Origin: Datnioides undecimradiatus
Taxonomy: Eukaryota > Chordata > Actinopteri > Lobotiformes > Datnioididae
NCBI GenBank assembly: GCA_008933995.1
Contig: WARS01000044.1
Span: forward strand, 1,446,866-1,510,865
Direction: 5' to 3'
DNA length: 64,000 nucleotides
The notes beneath the pieces were generated by a model that saw only the letters and a list, made by a program, of their open reading frames with translations, did not search any database and had not been told where the DNA came from. Shown here one piece after another: positions 1-10,758 of this stretch (the first letter of the stretch is position 1; the number at the start of each line of letters is the position of its first letter). The position numbers and the translations under genes were made by a program.

Positions 1-1299
1 TTTGCAATTGATTCAGTCAGATGGAAACCAACAGAAAATGCACATGCTACACTTTGACCTCAACACATGAACACACATGCACACACATGCACTTAACTCA
101 TCCCACCCCTTTATTACTGGGTAATCTCTCAGCTGTGTTGTGACAGCAGTGATGATCTGTGCCTCCTTTGGGAACAATTACAGTTCCCAGTTCCTGTTCC
201 CGCTGCATCGAACTCATGACTATTCAGTAACAGGACAATCTGTTACAGCTCAGAGCTGCTTTGACCAGTTGAGTTATTTGGATTTGCGCGGACAAGTAAT
301 GAGCCAATAAGCTCAAGAAAAAAAAAAGTGACCTAAGAAACACCCAGAGTGTCACACAGCTGCGATCAAAGTGAGAGTTCACCATCAGGTCACTCAGTTT
401 ACAAAAAGCATCCCATAGTAGGCAGCTCACGCATACTTCTGACATGTTGCTCCTTTGAAGTACATAAAAAAAGCACTTTTTGTTTGTGAGGGTGAAAAAG
501 GGGTTAATGCATCTTAATGCATCAGAGCAGAGACTGGTTTGACTCTGTTAGGTTTACATCACTTTAAATTATCAATAACACACAGGGTTGGATTCTCACC
601 ATAAAAGATCAGAGGGTTAAAAAAAAAAAAAAAAAAGACCTGAAGGAATACCGACGCTAAGCTACCCTACCGATGTTGAGCTCACTATGACTGCCAAGAT
701 TGATCATTAAAACATCAGGGTTGAGACATAAGATGTAATAAACCTTTAGATCCCTCACTCTCATTAGAGAGACCCTGCGAACTCAAATTGACCCCTGCCC
801 TGCAGCAATGGTACCTAGTCATTATGAGAGATCAGCTGATTGGCTCGTGGTCACCTCAGGAGCAAAAACTTGACCTGGATCTGACCTCACTCAAAAAAAA
901 CCCCAGGTAAACATGCACATGTTGTGTTTCCATTACTTTAGAGGACATTACCTTCACTTGCATTCAACTTTAAACAGTCTTCACCCTAAATTTTAATGAT
1001 GGGCACTTGCATTTTGTCTCGTCTTTGTCAGTGTGATTGTGTAAACACAACATGAGTAATACATGTCTTAACACATGCGTGCACACACTTGCAACAACTT
1101 AAAAACTCACCCACCAGCCTTTCAAACAACTTTGGTGCAGCATAAAAGTTGTTTGCAGCTCCCATAAATGTAAAATAATGTTAATAAGGCCTGATTTTCC
1201 TCAAAGAAACACTGTGGTGTTGACATTTGTGAGCTGAAACAAACATCCAACAGATCAGCGATCTCATAAATGTCTCAAATATAAAAAACAAGGCAAATC
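1..1299. other. Intergenic DNA downstream of cdca7l
   Basis: No open frame here looks like a gene. The stretch is AT-rich and unique in appearance, with a poly-A run near 620-636. It lies beyond the inferred polyadenylation site of the CDCA7-family gene on the minus strand. Confidence 0.5.
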
Positions 1300-1747
1300 T
1301 TTCAGATAATGCCATTCTTTATTCAAATTTACAGTAAACTAACAAGAATGCTGCAAAAGTACTCACTTTTAGAAAAGTTGTTGGTAAAATGGCCCCTTTT
1401 GCATCTGTAACACAAAACATTTATCCTTACATTTGCTCGATTGAACATCAAGAGAAGAAATATTCAAATGAAAATATACAACTCAAAATGGAGTACAGAC
1501 TTTAAAACATAAAAACATCCCTGCATCTTATGCAGCCTTGAAAAACACATATAGAAAACATATTAACAGTGTATGTGCCTCATGTTAAGGTGACATTAAA
1601 AACATCATCTTGCTTTTGTTTCTCTAGTTTGAGAAGAAGCCGATCTAAACCTAAAAGTGTGCGTTAAAATGGGTTCTACAGTACTGTGCAGCACATGAGG
1701 TACCAGCTGTACGAGCAGGTTCTCCTTTCTGGTCTTCTCTCTGGACT
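1300..1747 (-). other. cdca7l: 3' UTR of cdca7l with AATAAA signal
   Basis: This region follows the TAA stop of the last coding exon on the minus strand. A canonical AATAAA (minus strand, 1323-1318) is the first good polyadenylation signal downstream of the stop, so the 3' UTR is inferred to be about 430 nt. The exact cleavage site is a guess. Confidence 0.55.
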
Positions 1748-1769
1748 TTACTTCAGTTCCTTCTGAATG
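1748..1769 (-). CDS. cdca7l: cdca7l exon 10 (C-terminus, stop)
   Basis: This is a 22-nt coding end, too short to stand alone. After a CCATCACAG acceptor it supplies one nucleotide to a split Ser codon, then IQKELK and TAA. Human CDCA7L ends in a comparable LQKEL helix, which supports the join. Confidence 0.85.
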
Positions 1770-4700
1770 CTGTGATGGAGACAAAACAGGACATGAGCTC
1801 CATCTGCTGTCAGTATAGTTCTCAGTGCAACTCATGGTTATTCTTCATTCTTCATCTGTCAGTAGTTTTTACACATAATATACAATACAACAGTCAAAAA
1901 TGTTATAATAAATAAGCTTTGCAATTTCCAAGAGCTCAATTTTACTTCATAAAATTGATTGTTTTGTCCTTACTGTCCAAAACATATATTCCATGTCCAT
2001 TAATGGACAGTGTAAAAGACTGAATAATGTCAGTCAGTTGACACAGATGATCAAAAGTCATCAGTAGTAATTCTAGTTAATCCTTACACCACGTTCAATA
2101 CGGGAGCAAACAGCTTTTTCCAACAGTGAGTGTATATATGGCTTTCTGTAACATGAAGCTGTACAATGAGACTGAGGCGACGTACCTCTTTAGATACTCA
2201 TGGACATTGTCATGGCCGTTGTAGCGGGCCAGTCCCACCAGGATGCCAGTAGCACAGCGGCCTTCCTTCTTACGACACAGACTGCAGTTACACATCCCTC
2301 GGCAGATGGGACACGACCAAGTCTACAAAGAAAAAAGTACAAATTTAATGTGTGGTGTTGCCCTACCATACAAGTGACTCCTTGTACAGGTTTTATTGTC
2401 TATTCACCCTCAAGTCTTCAATATTTTAATGAAGACCTCGGTTTGAGTTGCGACAAAATCTGTACAAATGTTACATCTGTCAGTGTTTTATGTTCACTGA
2501 CATGGTGCTCGGCAGTGAGTCTTCCACAGTGTCGAAAACAAAAGCTCCCAGAAAGACAAACAGGTGCTGTTTATTGTTTCGCCTGGAAAACTATAACCAA
2601 TGAACAAGAAGTACTGCAAGCAATGAATAATGTAGTATGCAAATGCACATTTCTATTTTAGTCACAGTAGCTTTATCTGTCCTTTTCTTTAATTCTGCAT
2701 TATCTTATTTGGATTTTCTAATAGTTAAGTTGAAGTTTCTGTAGGTGGTGCTGTTTGCTCTGTGTATTCACTGCTCCTGTTCACTACTCAGTTTAAATTT
2801 ATTTAAAAACAAAGAATATATGGTCTGGATTCCCTGAAAAACTAAACTAAATCCCACTAAATTTCTTAACAAATGCAGGATGTTAAAAAACTGTAAAGAT
2901 TTTATACCTTGATATCAGTCAGTGTAACAGATAATGTATCTATTCTCACTTTGTCACTGAACATGTCACCCCAGTAGACTGACAGAAACAGAAAATCAAG
3001 TGTTTAACTAACATGCATGAGAACTGACCGGGTCAAGCAGCACAGAGCGTACGTCCTCTCCATAGCGGTTCTTCAGGCACGGCCCACAGAACTGACCTTT
3101 GGCCCCCACACAGAAACCACTGCGACACACTGTCTTGGTGTCCAGAGTCTTCTGTCTGCACTGGTGACAAGAGCTGCCCTGGAAGAGACACACACACACA
3201 CACAGTTAAGAGGACCCGCTATATACCTGACAGCATTAAACAGTAGTAACAGCACTAAATGAGTAAAGGCCTGATGTGACTCACATTCTCCTTGTCCCAG
3301 ATCTTGTCTTTGCTGCGGTAAGCTATGTTGTCCAGGTCTTCTTTGGTGATCTCATCGACTGACCTCACGTCATACTGGCTCCTCCTGGAGCTGTGGCGCC
3401 TCCTTTTCTTCTTCTTCTGTCCATCACTTACATGGTCCTCATCCACCTGTCCAACCACAACAGACAGATTGCAGGTACTACTGAGTGGGCCAACAGGTCA
3501 CTGCTCGATAGCTAGTAAGGTTATAATACAAAGATTATTTATGATATCATAATTAAAGTTGCACTTTGCTTGACCCTAGTAACTGCAATGTTGGGTTTTA
3601 ATTATAAAACTGAATACTGCTCTGAGACAGGTCTCAAAATTTAAGAACATCTATGAATTTAAAGTAGAAAAATTGATGAAACAGAACGAAAGTTGTCTCA
3701 TTTGAATCAAAGCACTTTCCTGCAATGACTGTGCGTACTCTATTAACAGTATATTTGGAATATAATGAAAGATGTTAAATAATAACCTCCTGTCAAGTTC
3801 CCCTATTCCTATAAAGTTGATTCCACACATACACAACAGCTGTGTAGGATTGAGTGTATGCTGTACAAGTCAGCACTCATCGTGCAGTGTGTACCTCGAC
3901 CAGCCTCCTGATGTCTACAGTCCTGGGGCTTCTGGAGGTGAGTGGCTCGCTCTTTTCCTCCACCGCAAAGTTCTCAGGAGGACGGGCCTTACGGGACGGG
4001 TTCCTCCTTTCGGACCCCATCTCTGGTTCAAATTTGCGTTTCCGTGGCGTCACCTTCTCTGGTGCTCGCTTCTTCTTCTTCTGCAGAAATTAAGCAAAGA
4101 AAGAGTTTGCGAACCAGGAGCTGCAGAAAATCCAAAAATATCTTATTCATATTTATATTTAAAACTTAATACATCATTACTCCTAAAAAAGGGTCATCTG
4201 ACTTACATTCAAAGCTCTCCTTTTAAACCACTTGTTAACATGGGTTTGACACTTTTAAACTCTGCTTCAAAGAGTGAAATGTGAGTTATTAGAATACTAA
4301 TGACCCAATAAGTTAATATCGGTGCCTGCTGGCATCACAGCCATGTTATTAGATCTTCCTGATCACAGGTTTTCTTATTTTTGTATTTTCATATTTGTAG
4401 AGTTGCTATTGAATTAAGTTTTTATAAAGTGTCATTTACAGCTGAGTGCATGTTTATGTCTCTGTCATATGGTTGTGTGAAACAGGTGATAGTGTGTATA
4501 CTCACTTGAGGGGTGGTGGTCAGAGTCACGTCAGCCATTGTGCTCAGATCAGCAAACAGCTTAGCCAGCTGAAAGTAAACAGAAAAAGAGGTCAAAGGAC
4601 ATGTGACAAGAGATGGACTGATGTAATTGTAGTAAACAGACTGTAAAGTCAGAATAAGTCATGAACGCGCATCACCATGGCCTTGTTTTCCTTGATGTTT

Positions 4701-7301
4701 TTGTCTCGTTTTCTTAAGCTCTGGGAGAGAACCTCCTCTTTGTCTTCCTCCTCCTTCTCCATTTCATTTTCCTCCTCCTGCTGCTGCTCCTGCTCCTCCC
4801 CTTCTTCCTCTTCATCCTGTTGCTGCTGTCGCTTCTGCTGCTTCATCCTCCGTCTTCCTCTGGCTCTCTGTGAAGGAGCTTCTTTCTCTGTTTTTTTTAA
4901 ATTTTTCTCTTGTGGTTCCTGTTTGGGTGTAGACAGTCTTTTGACTGGAAACCTGGGAAACATATTAAAAAGATCCTAGTTAAATCAGTTGAGAGCCAAC
5001 ACAATCTGTTTGTGTGCTTCCTCAAGTCTATTGTATGGCTGGCCAGGAAGTCAAATACAGTGGGAAAGAAAAGAAAATAATATAAAATGAAATAAATACA
5101 TAAATTGATGATGACGACACACTGAGATGTTGACAGTAACATCTTTAGGTTTAAAAATAAAATAAATCCATAAATAAATAATGTGCAGCAACTACTCCTA
5201 TGGTTATTAGTAATTAACACACACACCTACCGCAGAGCTACTAAAAGACTCCTCCTCTTTAAGGGTGGTGCATCCTCGACATCAGAATAGAAGCCAGTAT
5301 CAACGTCACTGTCTTCATCTGAATACATCATCTGTAGAAAAGCAGAGAGAAACATCCTTAAGTCTGATGCTTTGGCTGTGGTACCACCAATATGATTAAA
5401 ACATCGAATAATAAAGCCAACATGTAACATTTCATACCTTTGTCTTTAGACATTTGTTAAAACATCCTCCATCCTCTTCTCCCTCATCCTCACTGAACCC
5501 TTCAAACTCCTCCTCACTGTCCGAATGGCTGAACAGATGAGCCAGCTCTGCAGTGATAAACTTGGATTTGAAGCATGGAGCCTGTAGGCAGACGTGTCAT
5601 TTTAAAAAACAGTTTGGGTGAATAGGTGACATGTTCCACTTATAGTCCTGTGACATAAGATGGACAGCTCTAAATTCAATTAAACAAATTTTTGTGACTG
5701 TGAGGCTGTGAATATGTTGGTTTTCTGTATATGTGTGAATTACAGCAGTGAATTTGCGGCAGATATAGGTAGAAACATGGTAGTAAATAATGTGCAACTT
5801 TTAAATATTAAAAAAACCACTTTCCGAATGATTTATGGAGTAAGGAAATGCATGCAACAAGTTTAATGACAAGGATACAATCTAAATGTTTTGATAAGTA
5901 CCACTGAATGTAGCAGAACTTTAGTTCAAAGGGCACTTTGAAGCCAAGGAAGAATTTGTTATATCGTTTTTTTCCATTTTACACCAGAGGAAACACCATT
6001 TCATCAGTGGATGCTGTGGGAACAATAAATCTTGCTGCTGTGTCACTAAGCACCTTATCAGGAGCACCAGACCTGAGTCTGGCTGTCACTGAAATTAACT
6101 TGTCTTTTGGAGTACATGTTGGCAGATACCAAACTGAGACCATGATGTCCTTATCACTACAAGCCTGTGCAACCTCTGTGCCATGGGCAGGGCAATACCA
6201 ACGACAAAGTGAAGCAGAAAAGCGGAAACACACACTTAACCCCCATTTTATGTTGACACTGGATTTACTTCCTCATTGTTTGTGCTTTCACCGGCCCCAA
6301 AGCTGTATGAGTAACCAGCTTTTGTGCCCAAGGTAAAATGCCAGGATTTTTTTTTACAAAATAAACTTCTTCAATTATCAGCAATAGTATTATGCTTTAG
6401 CGTACATATATTTATTTGACGTTTGTTTGGTGTTTCACTGTTTGAAAGTGCCTCCTGGGCACCACAGATGGGGATCATATAAAAATCTATTTACAAATTT
6501 TTATAGCTGAAAAGGACGAATGCATAATTTCTGCTGCCAGCTTTATACAAACGACATCAGTTCACACGCATTATATAAGTCTATTTAGTAGATAGTAAAA
6601 GCCATGTTGGATCAAGCTGATAAAATAATGTTTATTTTATTTTTTGAGCTGCACCCACTTATGACGTCAATGTACACGCCTTTATAAAAGGGTCAAAACT
6701 TCGTTTTAGGCCTTTAATCTTTAACAATTATGTTGAATATTGTTATTTTAAGAGCGTTTAAGGGAGTGAGGTTGTGTCTGTTGCATGTGGCAAGTCCCTG
6801 GTCACACAACCCCTCCGTTGACCTTTGACCTTCCAAGAAGAAGGCGACACCGACTGGACTGGACAAAACCCTGACCCTCCATCTTTTACCTGTAGCATTA
6901 TCCATTATTACTGTCCTGGCACTTAGCCAAAATGCTAACTATGGTCACCTAAAGTGGAATATGAAGCACCTCACGTGCAAGCGAGCTAGTTAACCAGGTC
7001 AAAACAAAGACAAATTGTGTTCAATACATGGCACTGTACACGATGCTTCGGTTGGAAATACACAACTGGACCAACTATAGCTTCAGCCACAGAAACTCCT
7101 TCTTAGAATAAAAACTGTGTAACTCTGTCTTTACCATGGAGCAGACTCAGGACGGCCAAGCCAACGGCGCTCACTTAGATGTTAACAATGGTGCTCATTT
7201 TGACTCACTGTGACTTTTCTTGAAAATAAAAATAAACCTGAGGATTAGACAGCTACAACTAGACGCACTCTTCCTCCGCTTACCTTTGACGTGAGGGTCA
7301 T
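1748..7301 (-). CDS. cdca7l: CDCA7-family zinc-finger protein, CDCA7L-like (10 coding exons)
   Basis: CDCA7-family proteins are nuclear. They recruit the chromatin remodeller HELLS to support DNA methylation at heterochromatin, and CDCA7L (JPO2/R1) is also known as a MYC and LEDGF/p75 partner. Coding exons in gene order are 7301-7284, 5581-5438, 5331-5231, 4952-4676, 4568-4506, 4080-3895, 3446-3285, 3178-3029, 2322-2186 and 1769-1748. All junctions have GT-AG ends and compatible phases, giving 1260 nt and 419 residues. From N to C the protein has an acidic EEEFEGF motif (about residues 27-33), a Q/E-rich stretch, the NIKENKAM helix, K/R-rich segments and a 12-cysteine zf-4CXXC_R1 domain (about 318-412). 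The LEDGF-type motif and the rapgef5 neighbour favour CDCA7L over CDCA7. The first exon is the least certain part. Confidence 0.9.
2186..2322 (-). CDS. cdca7l: cdca7l exon 9 (zinc-finger domain, second half)
   Basis: The exon encodes [16 protein letters not shown], then KKEGRCATG and a helix ending HEYLK. These are the second set of cysteines of the zf-4CXXC_R1 domain. The acceptor is CTTTGTAG and the donor is AGAG/GTACGT. The length of 137 nt leaves phase 2, matching exon 10. Confidence 0.93.
3029..3178 (-). CDS. cdca7l: cdca7l exon 8 (zinc-finger domain, first half)
   Basis: The exon encodes [17 protein letters not shown], followed by GQFCGPC and NRYGEDVRS, the signature of the CDCA7 zinc-finger domain. 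The Arg of CRQKT, the Gly of GPC and the Arg of NRYG are in the motifs hit by ICF-syndrome mutations in human CDCA7. All are present, so the domain looks functional. Length is 150 nt, phase 0 at both ends. Confidence 0.95.
3285..3446 (-). CDS. cdca7l: cdca7l exon 7 (basic linker before zinc finger)
   Basis: The exon encodes an acidic VDEDH start, a KKKKRRR cluster that may act as a nuclear localisation signal, and [19 protein letters not shown], matching the conserved segment just before the zinc finger in human CDCA7 and CDCA7L. Length is 162 nt, phase 0 at both ends. Confidence 0.92.
3895..4080 (-). CDS. cdca7l: cdca7l exon 6 (basic region, [11 protein letters not shown] motif)
   Basis: The exon starts with KKKKRAPEK after a CTGCAG acceptor and contains [17 protein letters not shown]. 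This is the counterpart of the NPTRSARPPEKFALEN stretch of human CDCA7L. Length is 186 nt, phase 0 at both ends, and basic throughout. Confidence 0.92.
4506..4568 (-). CDS. cdca7l: cdca7l exon 5 (second half of conserved helix)
   Basis: This 63-nt exon encodes [14 protein letters not shown] and a Thr-rich end. It continues the NIKENKAM helix of the preceding exon. The corresponding leucine-rich helix of CDCA7 has been linked to HELLS binding; I apply that here by homology only. Confidence 0.88.
4676..4952 (-). CDS. cdca7l: cdca7l exon 4 (Q/E-rich low complexity, NIKENKAM)
   Basis: Starts with [13 protein letters not shown], matching FPTKKL in human CDCA7L. It continues through a run of Gln and Glu codons (about 4740-4850) and ends with [11 protein letters not shown] before a GTGATG donor. 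The CAG/GAG/GAA tract looks expanded compared with the human protein and may vary in length between individuals. Length is 277 nt, phase 2 in, phase 0 out. Confidence 0.9.
5231..5331 (-). CDS. cdca7l: cdca7l exon 3 (acidic Ser/Asp region)
   Basis: The exon encodes [20 protein letters not shown] and a basic KRRS segment ending LVALR. The acceptor is TTTCTACAG and the donor CG/GTAGGT. It corresponds to the acidic, serine-rich region before FPTKKL in human CDCA7L, with many potential CK2 sites. Confidence 0.88.
5438..5581 (-). CDS. cdca7l: cdca7l exon 2 (LEDGF-binding-type motif)
   Basis: The exon encodes [14 protein letters not shown] and then [20 protein letters not shown]. It matches human HSKYFTEEL and the acidic DFAGF motif. 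The E-x-E-x-F-x-G-F pattern in an acidic setting is the known LEDGF/p75 integrase-binding-domain-binding motif. Length is 144 nt, phase 0 at both ends. Confidence 0.88.
7284..7301 (-). CDS. cdca7l: cdca7l exon 1 (start codon, MTLTSK), proposed
   Basis: An 18-nt coding exon, MTLTSK followed by a perfect AAG/GTAAGC donor, leaves phase 0 and joins exon 2 in frame. It lies 320 bp below a strong E2F palindrome, as expected for a cell-cycle gene's first exon. A different or additional 5' exon cannot be excluded. Confidence 0.6.
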
Positions 7302-7619
7302 TTTATGTCCGTTTTAAGGTGACTTTCAGTCCAACACAAAGTTTTGTATCTTAACATGAAACCCAGTGAATAGAGTGGAGGTGGTTTTAATGACCGCTGG
7401 GGAAATCCGGTGATTGTAAAAGTAGGGGGGTTGTTGTCGGTGGGCTTCCACATACATTGGTATTAAATTTCAAAATATGCTATTTTGAGATTTTACTTAC
7501 GGTAAAACTATATAAAAAGCAGTCACTCACTTGAGTCTTTAAAAAAGGTGATTTTAAATATATATAAGTATAGTCTTTCCTCAAATTCAACCCCGCACTC
7601 ACGATGGTACAGTCCGGAC

Positions 7620-7631
7620 TTTCGCGCGAAA
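7620..7631. promoter_or_regulatory. E2F palindrome in cdca7l promoter
   Basis: The sequence TTTCGCGCGAAA is a perfect two-sided E2F consensus about 320 bp upstream of the proposed cdca7l start codon. CDCA7 is a known E2F target, and a cell-cycle gene is a sensible place for such a site. No clear TATA box is seen nearby. Confidence 0.65.
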
Positions 7632-7639
7632 ACGTTATA

Positions 7640-9430
7640 TGGGCGTAGTTATCCTGGAGATCCAGAGAGCCTGCCTCTGTGTTACTACAGCTAGTTTTGC
7701 TGTAAGGTGTGTTGACAAATATGTATTATGTTTCAGCTAACACTTAGCAATGTAAGTGTCTAACAAAATACATTTAGTATTCAATTTCATGCCTTTACTT
7801 CACTATGTTTTGTAGTTTATAGTTATTTGTTACTTTGCAGATTAAGATATGATTAGTTTGTAACAACACATGGTGTGTTACAGTTAATCTACCCAGTTTT
7901 CCAAACTTTCTCTGTTAATAATCAGAGAGAAAAAAAGCCCCCTCATAATTTCTCACGGTAAACTGTAACAATTTCTAGTGGACAATATGCATACAATAGT
8001 GCATCAGTAACAAAATATAGTCACGCAATTTTCATTTATATAATAAATTGCAAAAAAGAAATAAATACTTTTACTCATGATACCTACACAAGTTTAAAAG
8101 TTAATTTTGCTGATGATGTATTTATCTAAGTCCTATTTAAGTCATATTTTCACACATATTTTCAAACAGTATTTCTATAAGCCTGGCTGTGACCCTGCTA
8201 CTCAATGTCTATTGTTAGCCTTTCTGTACAATTTGCCAGAACTGACAGATTGGCAATGACACAGCACCTACATCAGACCAAATCTGTTTTAACCTACTTC
8301 CTTTATTTCTACTTTATCCTCCACGGTTGTTCAGTTGTCAGAGGCCTGCTGGGTAAAACGCTCATCAAGATGACTGCAAAATGATGGGTGTTAGCAGCAT
8401 CAGGAAGCTGTAGTGCAGCACCCTGGGTCTAAACCACCACTGACCATACTGTCCCCCCCTCGTACACACACACATAAACACACACACGCACACATATATG
8501 TACAGAGCACATGGCAGGGAGTGCTCACCCCTTCTCACAGTTCATGCCAGCTGAGACAAAGGCGGATGTTAAATCCACAATTAGTCTTTCAAACTGAAAT
8601 GGTGTACCCTCCTTCTGTCGTTCCCTTTCATTGCTCCTCTCTTAATTTAGCCCTCTCTCACAAAAAGCATGTTTGACACCTCAAATTTCGACAATAGTCC
8701 TAAAATTGAAGCTGTTTAGGGCCATTTCAGGAATAACTACATATTACTACATCAATAGTTGCAACATTTCTGTTTACCAAATAATTTCTTGTTTCTGCCT
8801 CACACTGTAAACCTTAATAATCGCCTGCTTCAGTGCACACTTTTTGCACAAAATTTCAGGTTGAGCCTTTCCTTGTGTCTGTTCAGCCTGCAGAGAGAAA
8901 GAAGGCCCAGATTAAAAAAAGATAATGGTAGACCATGGGGTGGACTATGAAGACATGTCTTTTGAATGCATGTTTTCAGACATTAATGTCAGAGCTCAGT
9001 AAATGCAATATTGCAGGAACACAAACAGCTGCATGTGGCAGTTTAATCATTTGTACACCAAAATCAAATGCAAAGCTTACAGGACCATGTGACCAGCAGA
9101 CCAAAATCCAGGTAATTCCATAACAGGAAACAGGAAAAGAACAGATCGTATGTCACTGACAGGAATTCAAAGGTACTTTGAGTTGTAGCTGCTTTATGGT
9201 CAGTTCTCCACTTGTCCCACTGTTACTGCTCTGTTTATACTGAAATGCTGAATTGCATTTTAGATAAATGCTTAACAGCAAAACAGCATAAAAATGTATA
9301 GGTTCATATTACCTGATAGTTGTTAAGCATTACTTTCTACTGAAAGATAAATATATTTGTCCACTGAGCATCAGGGGGTATTGGGTAAAACATTAAAACA
9401 ATAGACAAGCAATAAATGTTCACTAAAAAT
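7640..9430. other. Intergenic DNA upstream of cdca7l
   Basis: I see no convincing gene. Short open frames here lack family features. The sequence is AT-rich with a short CA-rich stretch at about 8464-8503. Confidence 0.45.
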
Positions 9431-9640
9431 CTACAGTTGTTGACTTCTGACATGTTTATAATCCCTAAATTACTGCATGAAATATACAGTCTACCTTAGA
9501 TCAATCCATGGAAATAACAGGAACCTTTCAATCTAACGTGCCCTTCAACCTTTTGGACCAAGTCACAAAGTGGGCAAATGATTTACCAGAAGCTGCAATT
9601 AAGCCTTAAAGATGTGGTCAGTTCCTTCGGTTTTGACACT
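9431..9640. repeat. Duplicated lectin-flank block, copy 1
   Basis: The segment about 9511-9640, including TTGGACCAAGT and AAAGATGTGGTC, is clearly related to 12511-12640. An upstream piece near 9431-9495 resembles 11490-11560. These are copies of the DNA around the C-type lectin genes and indicate past tandem duplication. Confidence 0.5.
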
Positions 9641-9734
9641 GAGCCTCATTCAACCTCCATTCAATAAAAGGAAAACTGGAAAACTGTGATTTTTCAGCAG
9701 TTTTGGAAATTTTGAATGACTGAATTTAGCTGTG

Positions 9735-9920
9735 TTACTGTCCGACAGTCATGAGAAGAAAGGTTAATGTAAACATCAAAGTGTTCCTGCAAAGCAACAC
9801 TGAAATTGTGTGAAATGTAAAAAAATCTGTGCCAAGGTTTTTGTGTACACAGAGTTCACATCCTCCATAGCTGTCTGGCTGTTTTGCAATGAATGAGATT
9901 AGCAACAAAGATAACAACAC
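9735..9920 (-). pseudogene. C-type lectin gene fragment (QPD region)
   Basis: The minus strand reads KQPDSYGGCELCV, corresponding to the sugar-binding SQPDNNGGNEDCI segment of the intact lectin at 10759-11247. Nucleotides 9845-9885 align with the intact copy, for example GTTGTCTGGCTG against GCTGTCTGGCTG. The flanking domain parts are unrecognisable, so this is a relic of another tandem copy. Confidence 0.6.
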
Positions 9921-10147
9921 ATATCCACCCTTTTCCCCTTTAGATCTACATTAACCTGCAGGGCACAAAGGTATGTACATTGAAATGTCATCCTGTTCAA
10001 TTCTAATTCTCTCAATTAAGACTATTAAAAAGATGTGGAAATATGCCCTTTGATAAACCACCAGAGTTACCAGTATAAATGAAATGAATTAACATGAATG
10101 AAAATGAGAAATGACTTCTATTACACACATAAAATTGAACATGTGTC

Positions 10148-10561
10148 TTTATTGTAAAGGCCTTAAAGCATGTCAACAGACCAACAGTTGTAAATTCACC
10201 AGGTCTAATCAGACATCATTTGTTAAGGACAGGCATTGCGAGATGCACAAATAGAGGGAAAAGCTGAAGAACATCGGGCATCATTCCATTTGCTATCAGT
10301 GTTCAGATCCTGCTCCGTTGTTTGGCTCTTGTGTGCCCCAAAATACAAAGTCCAATGCAGACCCATCAGACCACATCCATCTGCCTTCTTTGTGGACGTC
10401 ACTGAGTCCGAGCCAAGTGGATCCCACAGTATGGTCAAAGTTGTTGCTTTTCTACAATGTCTACGAAGCATTTTTGACTTGGTTTCACAGAGAGCATCTA
10501 TTAGGACAGACTGGTTAACTCTGAAAAGGAGAAACAACAGCTTGAAATCAAATGCGTTCAA
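10148..10561 (-). pseudogene. C-type lectin-like pseudogene, truncated copy
   Basis: The C-terminal part is well kept: SKWNDARC, then PSICASRNACP and a stop, close to LKWNDKPC and PSVCASRITCP in the intact gene. Further 5' the DNA still aligns (WSDGS and WIGLSD regions) but is frame-shifted, the QPD sugar-binding loop is lost, and nothing matches the signal peptide. An AATAAA signal (minus strand, 10153-10148) sits at the same relative place as in the intact gene. It is about 555 bp downstream of that gene. Confidence 0.75.
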
Positions 10562-10682
10562 AGGGTGTGTAAAAATTCCCTTTGGTCAACCACTGGAGTA
10601 ACGTGTCAATGTCAAATATTCATTAAAATAAAGGTTACTGAAATCATATCTGTAAACACACAGAAAGGTGCATATTTGTGTC

Positions 10683-10688
10683 TTTATT
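10683..10688 (-). terminator. Polyadenylation signal of the intact lectin gene
   Basis: AATAAA on the minus strand, about 70 nt beyond the stop of the lectin frame. The truncated neighbour has the same signal in the same setting at 10153-10148, so it belongs to the ancestral transcription unit. Confidence 0.6.
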
Positions 10689-10758
10689 GTACAGGCTCAA
10701 TACATGCTATCAGAGCAACAGCTGAACAGTGACCAAAATTACAGTAATATCTCACTTG

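Noticed and set aside
2200-2661. 153-codon plus-strand open frame
   Set aside because: It runs antisense over cdca7l exon 9 and its intron, has no domain features, and is explained as a shadow of the real exon.
6714-6905. Minus-strand frame starting MDNATG with a GTAAAA donor, as the cdca7l first exon
   Set aside because: The donor after ACAG leaves phase 1, which does not match exon 2 (phase 0), and the residues do not resemble the family.
10223-10561. The 112-codon lectin-like frame as a working gene
   Set aside because: It lacks the signal peptide, N-terminal half and QPD loop, and its middle is frame-shifted compared with the intact neighbour.
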